Shown piece by piece: positions 57,349-64,000 of a stretch of 64,000 nt of DNA. Under the pieces are notes generated by a model that worked only from the letters and a program-made list of their open reading frames with translations, was not told the DNA's origin and did no database searches. Positions within the stretch are counted from its first letter, which is position 1, and every line of letters starts with the position of its first letter. The position numbers and the translations under genes were made by a program. Source of the stretch: Flavobacterium aquidurense (GTDB lineage: Bacteria; Bacteroidota; Bacteroidia; Flavobacteriales; Flavobacteriaceae); contig NZ_JRLF01000015.1 of assembly GCF_001404985.1 (NCBI RefSeq), forward strand, positions 248,001 to 312,000, given 5' to 3'.

Positions 57349-58698
57349 TTACCTCTCCTCTTCTTTTTTAACCACTTTGCGAGCAACTTCGATTTTAAAT
57401 TTCTTGCCTTTCATTTTTTCATCCTTAATACTATGCAGCAAGTCTTTTACTTTATTGAATTTTACAGCAGCAAACGAAATGAAATCTTTTACCTCGATTA
57501 AACCTAAATCGCCTTTTTCCAGTTTTCCTTTTTGAGAAAAGAAACCAACAATATCAATTTTATTCAGTTTTGTTTTCTTTCCGCCACTAATATAAATAGT
57601 TTGATATTCCGGTGGCTTTGGTAAAGTTGTTGCATTTTCGACCTTCAAAACTTCCATTCCGTAGTCAATATAATCTAATTGTTTTTCACTTTCGTGAATG
57701 ATGATATAAGCCGTTCCGGAAGCTTGCATACGAGCAGTACGACCGTTACGGTGTGTAAATTCATCTTCTTTAAGTGGTAAATGATAATGAATTACATGTT
57801 TCATCTCCGGAATATCCAGTCCACGAGCTGCTAAATCAGTTGTGATGAGGTAACTCATACTTCCGTTTCTAAACTGGATCAAAGCACGTTCGCGTTCATC
57901 CTGATCCATTCCGCCATGATAATACGTTGCGTAGATTCCTTTTTCGTTTAATGTATCACTAATACGTTCTGCCGCATCACGATGATTACAAAAAATAATA
58001 GCCGATTGCGATTTCAACGAACAAATCAAATTAAACAAACTTCCTAATTTATCTTTGGCTGGTGAAACAACCATTTTCATCGAAAGATTTGTTTTCTCTT
58101 CCTGCTCCGGAATAAAATCTAAAACCGTAGGATTTACTACTCTCGTGTATCTTGGAATCTCAATATCTGAAGTTGCCGAAACCAAAACACGTTTGTTCAG
58201 TTTCGTCAATTTACCAATGATATAAGACATTTGCTCATGGAAACCCAATTGCAATGATTTATCAAATTCGTCCAGAATTAAAGTCTGAATTTTATCTGTT
58301 CTAAAAGTATCTCTGTCAATATGATCTGCAATTCTTCCCGGCGTTCCTATTAAAACTGCTGGTGGATTGCTAAGGTTTTTAATTTCGGTATCAATCGAAT
58401 GTCCGCCATAACAAATGTTTACTTTGTATTGCGTTCCCATTTTTTTCCAAACCTGCTCGATCTGCAAACCCAATTCGCGCGAAGGCACTAAAATCAAGCA
58501 CTGAACCGAAAGTATCTCAGGTTGTAATAATTCTAAAACAGGCAGTAAAAAAGCCAGTGTTTTTCCTGATCCGGTAGGCGAAAGTAATAATACATTGTTA
58601 TCGTTTAAAATTGCGTCTTGAGCAACTTCCTGCATTTCGTTTAGGCTTTCGATTCCTAAATTCAAAAGTATGTTATTGGAATGGTGATTTTTATTCAT
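57349..58698 (-). CDS. DEAD/DEAH-box RNA helicase, DbpA-like C-terminus
   Basis: The protein has 449 residues. Motifs in order: Q-motif region, SPTGSGKTLAFLLP (I), PSREL (Ia), TPGRIADHI (Ib), LDEFD (II), SATS (III), HGGMDQDERERAL, DLAARGLDIP (V) and HRNGRTARM (VI). Motif II reads DEFD rather than DEAD. A C-terminal DbpA-type RNA-binding domain follows (KIDIVGFFSQKGKLEKGD), pointing to a role in rRNA or ribosome assembly. Confidence 0.9.
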   Translation of the reverse strand: MNKNHHSNNILLNLGIESLNEMQEVAQDAILNDNNVLLLSPTGSGKTLAFLLPVLELLQPEILSVQCLILVPSRELGLQIEQVWKKMGTQYKVNICYGGHSIDTEIKNLSNPPAVLIGTPGRIADHIDRDTFRTDKIQTLILDEFDKSLQLGFHEQMSYIIGKLTKLNKRVLVSATSDIEIPRYTRVVNPTVLDFIPEQEEKTNLSMKMVVSPAKDKLGSLFNLICSLKSQSAIIFCNHRDAAERISDTLNEKGIYATYYHGGMDQDERERALIQFRNGSMSYLITTDLAARGLDIPEMKHVIHYHLPLKEDEFTHRNGRTARMQASGTAYIIIHESEKQLDYIDYGMEVLKVENATTLPKPPEYQTIYISGGKKTKLNKIDIVGFFSQKGKLEKGDLGLIEVKDFISFAAVKFNKVKDLLHSIKDEKMKGKKFKIEVARKVVKKEEER

Positions 58699-58813
58699 TT
58701 TGCAAAAGTAGATAAAATAGTTGGCAGTGTACCGTTTTTAATATTCAGTTTTCAATCGCAGTCGCAGTTTTCAGTCTCAAGTCAAGTTTATACAAATCGT
58801 AAATAATGTTTCC

Positions 58814-58883
58814 CGCAGATTTTGCAGATCCAGCAGATAAATTTTTAACAATAAAAAAATCCGCTCAATCTGCAAAATCTGCG
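58814..58883. repeat. 16-bp perfect inverted repeat, intergenic
   Basis: cgcagattttgcagat (58814-58829) and its exact complement (58868-58883) flank an A/T-rich loop between the divergent helicase and M14 peptidase genes. It belongs to the repeat-rich intergenic class seen elsewhere in the window. Confidence 0.6.
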
Positions 58884-58971
58884 AGAGAAAAAAACACAAA
58901 GTATTTCAACCTGAAACAAATAAAACCTAAAACAAAATTTCTATATTTGATTTCTATTTAAAACCAAAATC

Positions 58972-60699
58972 ATGAGATTTTTCACCATTATCATTTCACT
59001 TTTCACGCTTACCATTTTCGCTCAAAACAATAAAAAATACGATACTTTTTTTGAGAAAGGAAACGGAAATCAATCTGCTTCTTATGCAGAAACCATTGCT
59101 TATTTTAAACTTTTGGCGAATGATTTCCCTACGATTCAAATGAAGGAAATGGGTCTGACAGATTCCGGAGAACCATTGCACATGATAGTTTATAATCCTG
59201 ACAAGGAATTTGATTTTGAAAAAATCCAGAAAAATAAAGCGGTTCTTTTTATTAATAACGGAATCCACGCCGGAGAACCTGACGGAATCGACGCCACAAT
59301 GCAATTCTATAGAGATCTGGCAATTGGCAAACTAAAAGCACCTAAAAATACGGTTTTGGTTACGATTCCGGTTTATAATATTGGCGGAGCTTTAAATAGA
59401 AATTCGACTACAAGAGCCAATCAGGACGGACCGGAAATTTATGGATTTAGAGGAAACGCAAGAAACTATGATTTGAATCGCGATTTAATGAAATCTGACA
59501 CTCGGAACACAAAGAGTTTTGTAGAAATTTTCCAGAAAATAAACGCCGATGTTTTTATTGATAATCACGTAAGCAATGGATCAGATTATCAATATAAGCT
59601 GACATATATTATGACGCAACACAACAAATTAGGAACCGTTTTGGGTGATTTTCTAAATAACGAAATGATGCCGGCATTAGTAAAAGATTTACAACAAAAA
59701 AAGATTGAGACTACGCCTTATGTTGATTCGTTTAAAGATACTCCGGACAAAGGTTTTGGTCAGTTTGTTGATAGTCCGAGATATACAACCGGTTATACTT
59801 CGTTGTTTAATACAATTGGTTTTGTAGTAGAAACACATATGCTTAAAAAATATGCCGAACGTGTAAAAATGACTTACGAATACACCAAATCGACTTTGGA
59901 TTTTACAGATGCTAATTATCAAAAAATCAAAGAACTCAGAATAAAAAACCTCGAACAATATCAGCCTAAAAAACCGTACACTTTAAAATGGGAATTAGAC
60001 AGTACAAAAGCAACCACATTTTCGTTTTTAGGATATGAAGCCGGTTACAAAAAAAGCGAAGCCACAACAGGAAATCGTTTGTATTATGACAGAAGCAAAC
60101 CATACAAAAAAGACGTTCCGTATATCAAGGAATTCAAATCAGTAAAAGATGTTGTTATTCCGTCTGCTTATATCATTCCGCGTGGGTATTGGAATATTAT
60201 TGATTTATTAAAGAATAACAATATCAGTTATTCTCAACTTAAAAACGATACAATTATAGCAGTAGAAAGCTATAAAATTGCCGATTTTAAAACAGTCACA
60301 AATGCTTACGAAGGACATTATTTGCATTATAATACAACGATAAATTCTAAAGTTTTAAAAATGGCTTTCGCCAAAGGTGATTACGTAGTTTCGACAAACC
60401 AAAAAGGCGTAAAATATCTCGTAGAAGCTTTTGAGCCGGAAGGTGTTGATTCGTTCTTTAACTGGAATTTCTTTGATCCTATTTTACAGCAAAAAGAACA
60501 TTACTCAGAATATATTTTTGAAGATACAGCTGCAAAACTTTTAAAAGAAAATCCAGCCCTAAAAGCCGAATTAGAAACAAAAAAACAAAACGATCGCGAA
60601 TTTGCGAAAAACGCTGAAGCACAATTAAACTGGATTTACAAAAATTCTGTGCATTACGAAAAGGCGCATATGCAATATCCTGTTTATCGTGTTTTGTAG
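58972..60699 (+). CDS. M14-family zinc carboxypeptidase, secreted
   Basis: The protein has 575 residues. A signal peptide (1-17, ending IFAQN) precedes the M14 domain. Its zinc motif HAGEPDG and the adjacent NRDLMKSD and DNHVSNG segments are visible, with His and Glu as metal ligands. It should remove C-terminal or other terminal residues from extracellular or periplasmic peptides. The C-terminal half (about 340-575) has no catalytic motif and may bind substrate. Confidence 0.8.
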   Translation: MRFFTIIISLFTLTIFAQNNKKYDTFFEKGNGNQSASYAETIAYFKLLANDFPTIQMKEMGLTDSGEPLHMIVYNPDKEFDFEKIQKNKAVLFINNGIHAGEPDGIDATMQFYRDLAIGKLKAPKNTVLVTIPVYNIGGALNRNSTTRANQDGPEIYGFRGNARNYDLNRDLMKSDTRNTKSFVEIFQKINADVFIDNHVSNGSDYQYKLTYIMTQHNKLGTVLGDFLNNEMMPALVKDLQQKKIETTPYVDSFKDTPDKGFGQFVDSPRYTTGYTSLFNTIGFVVETHMLKKYAERVKMTYEYTKSTLDFTDANYQKIKELRIKNLEQYQPKKPYTLKWELDSTKATTFSFLGYEAGYKKSEATTGNRLYYDRSKPYKKDVPYIKEFKSVKDVVIPSAYIIPRGYWNIIDLLKNNNISYSQLKNDTIIAVESYKIADFKTVTNAYEGHYLHYNTTINSKVLKMAFAKGDYVVSTNQKGVKYLVEAFEPEGVDSFFNWNFFDPILQQKEHYSEYIFEDTAAKLLKENPALKAELETKKQNDREFAKNAEAQLNWIYKNSVHYEKAHMQYPVYRVL

Positions 60700-60810
60700 A
60701 TTTTTGTAACCGCTAAGTTTGATTATGTTGAAAAACACAAAGATCGCAAAGCTTTATGCTTAGAACTTTGTCAAAGTTTCTAAGGATATTTCGCAGAATT
60801 AACCCAATCA

Positions 60811-60912
60811 TTGTCATTTCGACGAAGGAGAAATCACAATCGCAGCTCGACAAAGATTGTCGACATTGTTTATAGAATTTCTGATGCGATTTCTCCTTCG
60901 TCGAAATGACAA
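60811..60912. repeat. 25-bp perfect inverted repeat (MITE/REP-like)
   Basis: ttgtcatttcgacgaagg... (60811-60835) and its exact complement (60888-60912) flank a 52-nt centre that itself contains cgacaa/ttgtcg. It fills the gap downstream of the M14 gene. Open frames through it are artefacts. Confidence 0.75.
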
Positions 60913-61021
60913 ACTTTATGCAAAAATTTTTGAACGAATAAAACAAAGTTTCTTAAAGTTGTAGTTTTAAACTTTGACAAAAATTAATTGAGTTGAAACA
61001 CTTTCAATAAACTGATAAATA

Positions 61022-61372
61022 ATGGCATACAAACTTTTTCTAGACGATATTAGAGATGTAAAAATGGTTTATAAAAACCTAACCGACGATGATTTTGTGA
61101 TTGTCAGGAATTTTAATGATTTTAAAAAAGTTATACTTGAAAACGGAATTCCTGAACTAATTAGTTTTGACAATGATTTAGGATTAGATGAAAATGGTAT
61201 AATTGCAGAAGATGGTTATGCCGCAGCAAAATGGCTGGTTTATGAATCTGGACTTGATCTGGAAAATCTAAAATTTAATGTTCATTCTGCCAATCCTGTT
61301 GCATCTGTACAAATACAAAGTTTACTGGATAATTATATTAAGTATTTGAAAAATGAGAGCAACAACAAGTAG
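61022..61372 (+). CDS. Cyclic-phosphate processing receiver-like domain protein
   Basis: The protein has 116 residues. It matches a small domain with LFLDDIRDV at the N-terminus and ISFDNDLGLD, a receiver-like arrangement of acidic residues found in single-domain 'cyclic-phosphate processing receiver' proteins. The biochemical role is unknown. It stands alone between two repeat-rich gaps. Confidence 0.65.
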   Translation: MAYKLFLDDIRDVKMVYKNLTDDDFVIVRNFNDFKKVILENGIPELISFDNDLGLDENGIIAEDGYAAAKWLVYESGLDLENLKFNVHSANPVASVQIQSLLDNYIKYLKNESNNK

Positions 61373-61527
61373 AATATCAAAAATAGCTTGCAAGAAATGT
61401 TCTCAATTGCGTGGGTACAAAGTCGGGAGACTTCGCACAGCAATCATCAAAGTGAACACTTCACAGAGCTGGTTTGTTTACTTGTAAACTAGATATTAAA
61501 ATTATACAATTCCAATTCTTTAAAAAT

Positions 61528-61781
61528 AGGCTGAAAGTCTAAAATCATTAGCGTAGTGCAACGCGCTACAAACTAAATTAAGTACGAAAAAAAGCCCTGA
61601 AAGGGCAAAAGCAAACAAATAATATTGAACTACAATACGATTATAACTTTCTTAAAAATGATATTAAAATATTAAGAAACGCTTTGTTCGAAATGAAACT
61701 TACGCCCTTACAGGGCTAAACAATAATCGTAATTTAATCATAGTGCTTCGCACCATGCTAATGCTAAAGCTCTTTCAGAGC
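61528..61781. repeat. Inverted pair of ~80-bp REP-like units
   Basis: Three 3-nt-loop hairpins on the left (aggct-gaa-agtct 61528-61540, tagtgc-aac-gcgcta 61554-61568, gccct-gaa-agggc 61594-61606) are mirrored on the right (gccct-tac-agggc 61704-61716, catagtgc-ttc-gcaccatg 61739-61757, gctct-ttc-agagc 61769-61781). The intervening 97 bp (61607-61703) are A/T-rich. No transposase gene is nearby. Confidence 0.65.
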
Positions 61782-61857
61782 AAAAGAATGTGATACTTTT
61801 TTTTAAATACGATGAAGAAAACATAGTTTTAAATAATAACAGTAAACTAAATAGCAT

Positions 61858-61900
61858 AAAAAAGCCCAATAAAAATTTAAATTTTTATTGGGCTTTTTTT
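61858..61900. terminator. Bidirectional intrinsic terminator
   Basis: aaaaaagcccaataaaaattt and its complement form a 21-bp stem with T-tracts on both sides. It ends the minus-strand XRE regulator gene. Confidence 0.9.
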
Positions 61901-61917
61901 CACAGAAAGAATAAAAA

Positions 61918-62334
61918 CTATTTATCCTTCAATATATTTTCTAAAAACTCAACTTTGTCTTTTTCTGCCTGAACCAAACGTTCGTAAAGCTTTTTATTTT
62001 CTTCTATTGTTTCCATTAATTTATCTAATGGATTAAAAGTGAATATTGATCCATTTGCAAACGCACCATTACTGCCGCTATTATCATAAAAATTATTGAA
62101 ATAATTAATTGCAGCTTCGTCTGAAAAATTTTTTAGCGCTTCAACACTTACTCCCAAAGCTTTTGCTACTTCTGCAAGTCTGTCGTCATCGATGGTTTCG
62201 CTGTTTTCAAGAGCCGATATAGTTTGTTGGCTAGTTCCTAAAGCTTGTGCCAAAGCTTCTTGCTTCATGTCACGAAGTTCACGAATTCGGCTGATTTTTC
62301 GCCCTATATGATTTTGTTTTGTTAGTGTGCTCAT
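61918..62334 (-). CDS. XRE-family transcriptional regulator
   Basis: The protein has 138 residues. The N-terminal HTH_3 domain (about 12-65) includes IRELRDMKQEALAQALGTSQ and the recognition helix QQTISALENSE. A C-terminal region (about 100-138) is probably a coiled-coil dimerisation segment (LMETIEENKKLYERLVQAEK). It probably regulates nearby or its own transcription. The target is unknown. Confidence 0.85.
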   Translation of the reverse strand: MSTLTKQNHIGRKISRIRELRDMKQEALAQALGTSQQTISALENSETIDDDRLAEVAKALGVSVEALKNFSDEAAINYFNNFYDNSGSNGAFANGSIFTFNPLDKLMETIEENKKLYERLVQAEKDKVEFLENILKDK

Positions 62335-62624
62335 AATTCAAAGATACTGTTAAGGGTAATAATAGGCAATAGATAAAAAACAAATTTTGTGATGTACGAT
62401 ACCAACAAAATGATTTGTATACTAACAATGTATTACTTATTGTACTAAACAAAAATACGATTTTTGAGACATGAAATCGTTAAAATTAGAAATTATAAAA
62501 CGCATGACTTCTAGCAAAAAAACCTAAAACGTGAAACTTTAAACAAATTTTATATTCAAAGTGTAGCTTTGCGTGAGGGATAGAGCTAAGCTACCGAAGT
62601 AGCAGCGAAAGCCCGACAGCAATT

Positions 62625-62667
62625 AAAAAAAGACCTAATGAACGCAAAGTTGATTAGGTCTTTTTTT
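62625..62667. terminator. Bidirectional intrinsic terminator
   Basis: aaaaaaagacctaat (62625-62639) pairs with attaggtcttttttt (62653-62667) around a 13-nt loop. Confidence 0.8.
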
Positions 62668-62694
62668 AATTGGTGGCACGCCCAAACTATGCTT

Positions 62695-62723
62695 CTAAGT
62701 CGCTAAGTTACTGAGTTGCTAAG
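62695..62723. repeat. CTAAG array, 8-bp period
   Basis: Four units (ctaag, ctaag, ctgag, ctaag) start at 62695, 62703, 62711 and 62719. Same family as at 10555 and 53730. Confidence 0.7.
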
Positions 62724-62784
62724 ATTAGAAAATCTGTATTCTATTTTTTATAATCTTGATTCTTGATTCTTTCTTCTTCTTCTT

Positions 62785-63387
62785 CTAAGAAACTGTATTC
62801 TCTTCTTCAAACAACAATTTAATGTTTTCGTAGGAGTTTTTTAAGGCTTCCTTGATTTGTTCCGGGTTTAACCATGCTACTTTTTCGATGCCTTCTTCGG
62901 CCTGACCGTGAGGAATTCCGTCAAAATCTGATTGCATTTCAAACCAATGTGTGATTTTGAGTTTGTATTTTCCGTTGCGTTTAAAAACGTGGTAGGTTTT
63001 TTCGAGTTTATTGGTTATTCTAAGCTTCCCTACTCCGGTTTCTTCTTCGACTTCTCGCATTGCGGTGTCTTCAATTTCTTCTCCTTTTTCGATTCCGCCC
63101 TTTGGTAAGTCCCATTTTCCATTCCTGAAAATAAAAAGAACCTCGCCTTTTTTATTGTAAACAAGTCCTCCACCCGCTTTGTTTACAGGGATTTTAGCCT
63201 TGAGCGTCTTCATAATTTCCTTTTCGTCAGGATAATACAAATAAGCCTTTTGAATTTTATTTTGAAACATTTTAACTATAAGATGCTCGATATCAATACT
63301 CTCTAACAAGAATAATTGAAAATCAGTCTCTCTCGAGATCTCATTTGTCAAAAAAAGTGGTTTGTCGTTCACAAAAACTTTATACAT
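62785..63387 (-). CDS. NUDIX hydrolase
   Basis: The protein has 200 residues. The Nudix box is complete (GGIEKGEE ... REVEEETG, about residues 97-118), with the metal-binding REVEEE. An N-terminal ~70-residue extension precedes it. It hydrolyses nucleoside diphosphates linked to another group; the substrate is unknown. It is divergent from pyrE with start codons only 7 bp apart, so at least one promoter lies inside the other gene. Confidence 0.85.
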   Translation of the reverse strand: MYKVFVNDKPLFLTNEISRETDFQLFLLESIDIEHLIVKMFQNKIQKAYLYYPDEKEIMKTLKAKIPVNKAGGGLVYNKKGEVLFIFRNGKWDLPKGGIEKGEEIEDTAMREVEEETGVGKLRITNKLEKTYHVFKRNGKYKLKITHWFEMQSDFDGIPHGQAEEGIEKVAWLNPEQIKEALKNSYENIKLLFEEENTVS

Positions 63388-63394
63388 TTGTACT

Positions 63395-64000
63395 ATGATT
63401 TTTAATAAAGATACTGCCGAAAAAACAGCCGAATTGCTTTTGCAAATAAATGCAATTAAATTGAATCCCGAAAATCCTTTTACATGGGCTTCTGGTTGGA
63501 AATCTCCTATTTATTGCGATAATAGGTTAATTCTTTCATTTCCTAGCATCCGAAACTATGTTCGTGATGAGTTTGCGAAAAATATTGAAAAACAATTTGG
63601 GAAACCAGATGTGATTGCCGGTGTTGCCACTGGTGCTATTGGAGTGGGGATTCTTGTTGCTGAAAGCCTTGGATTACCGTTTGTATATGTGCGTCCGGAA
63701 GCCAAAAAACATGGAAGACAAAATCAGGTGGAAGGTTTTTTACAAAAAGGTCAAAATGTTGTTGTTGTCGAAGATTTAATAAGCACAGGAAACAGCAGTT
63801 TGATGGCTGTAGAAGCTTTACGTAACGAAGGCGCCAACATAAAAGGAATGGCAGCAATTTTTACTTATGGCTTTAATGTTGCCGAAGAGAACTTTAAAAA
63901 TGCTAATATAGATTTGTATACGTTAAGTAATTACGAAAATTTACTGGACTTAGCGGTTCAAAAACAATACATTACAGAAGATCAGCAATCGACTCTTTTA
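63395..64000 (+). CDS. pyrE: Orotate phosphoribosyltransferase, partial
   Basis: 202 residues are visible; the C-terminus is cut by the window end. The PRPP-binding motif VVVVEDLISTGNS is intact, and SGWKSPIYCDNR and GVATGAIGVG are characteristic of OPRTases. It converts orotate and PRPP to OMP in pyrimidine synthesis. It provides the in-window reference for the degenerate PRTase-like protein at 19442-21745. Confidence 0.95.
   Translation, partial: MIFNKDTAEKTAELLLQINAIKLNPENPFTWASGWKSPIYCDNRLILSFPSIRNYVRDEFAKNIEKQFGKPDVIAGVATGAIGVGILVAESLGLPFVYVRPEAKKHGRQNQVEGFLQKGQNVVVVEDLISTGNSSLMAVEALRNEGANIKGMAAIFTYGFNVAEENFKNANIDLYTLSNYENLLDLAVQKQYITEDQQSTLL

Larger units (their letters stand above)
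62335..62784. other. 450-bp repeat-rich intergenic region
   Basis: It contains the XRE regulator promoter, a terminator hairpin (62625-62667) and a CTAAG array (62695-62723). A short ctac-cgaa-gtag hairpin lies near 62591. No gene was recognised. Confidence 0.55.

Noticed and set aside
1..64000. CRISPR array
   Set aside because: The periodic repeats seen (CTAAG arrays) are too short, with 3-nt spacers, and no cas gene was found.

Overview
The window looks like chromosome from a Flavobacterium-like member of the Bacteroidota. The evidence is low GC, SusC/SusD outer-membrane nutrient uptake genes, a type IX secretion C-terminal sorting domain, a Y_Y_Y/LuxR hybrid regulator, a TTG...TAnnTTTG-type promoter and many short intergenic repeats. 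No rRNA, tRNA, CRISPR array or transposase was seen.

Layout. (1) 1-9283: a polysaccharide utilization locus on the minus strand, with a membrane-spanning propeller/LuxR regulator, SusC, SusD, a GH144-type glucanase lipoprotein and a secreted alpha/beta-hydrolase that is cut by the window edge. The likely substrate is a beta-1,2-glucan, inferred from the GH144-like enzyme. (2) 9350-13847: ackA, pta and corA, all on the minus strand. (3) 14054-34282: a 20.2-kb integrated island. Its ends can be read directly. An 8-bp core (acttcttc) lies at 14054-14061 and 34275-34282. The right copy sits inside the last codons of dnaK. The left copy is still attached to the displaced native 3' end of dnaK (FEEVK-stop) and two intrinsic terminators. 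A tyrosine recombinase gene lies at the right end. The element supplies a replacement last codon, stop codon and terminator, so DnaK stays intact. (4) 34268-64000: ordinary core genome, including dnaK, a Na+/H+ antiporter, a secreted PL1-type pectate lyase, MscS, a rhodanese sulfurtransferase, a ModF-like ABC ATPase, an RluA-family pseudouridine synthase, ddl, a YetF-like protein, coaD, a DEAD-box helicase, an M14 peptidase, a Nudix hydrolase and the start of pyrE.

The island cargo is all on the plus strand and looks like stacked anti-phage modules. They are: a HamA/HamB-like nuclease-helicase pair (Hachiman-like); a STAS-like/GHKL ATPase overlapping a 767-residue protein with two tandem phosphoribosyltransferase-like lobes that have lost the acidic PRPP-binding pair; an OLD-family ATPase/TOPRIM nuclease overlapping a compact UvrD-like helicase (Gabija-like); a membrane-anchored protein with a small partner; a KAP-family P-loop NTPase; and a 980-residue HsdR-type nuclease fused to a NACHT/STAND-like NTPase. 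No conjugation or phage structural genes are present, so this is an integrative cargo island rather than a prophage or complete ICE.

The GHKL/PRTase-like pair (18256-21745) is the strongest candidate for an undescribed system. The dnaK 3'-end attachment site is the most precise structural finding. The core genome also carries several repeat families: an 81/77-bp dispersed repeat, CTAAG arrays with an 8-bp period, a 25-bp perfect inverted repeat, and two REP-like units facing each other at 61528-61781. All family assignments come from motif reading and were not checked by database search.
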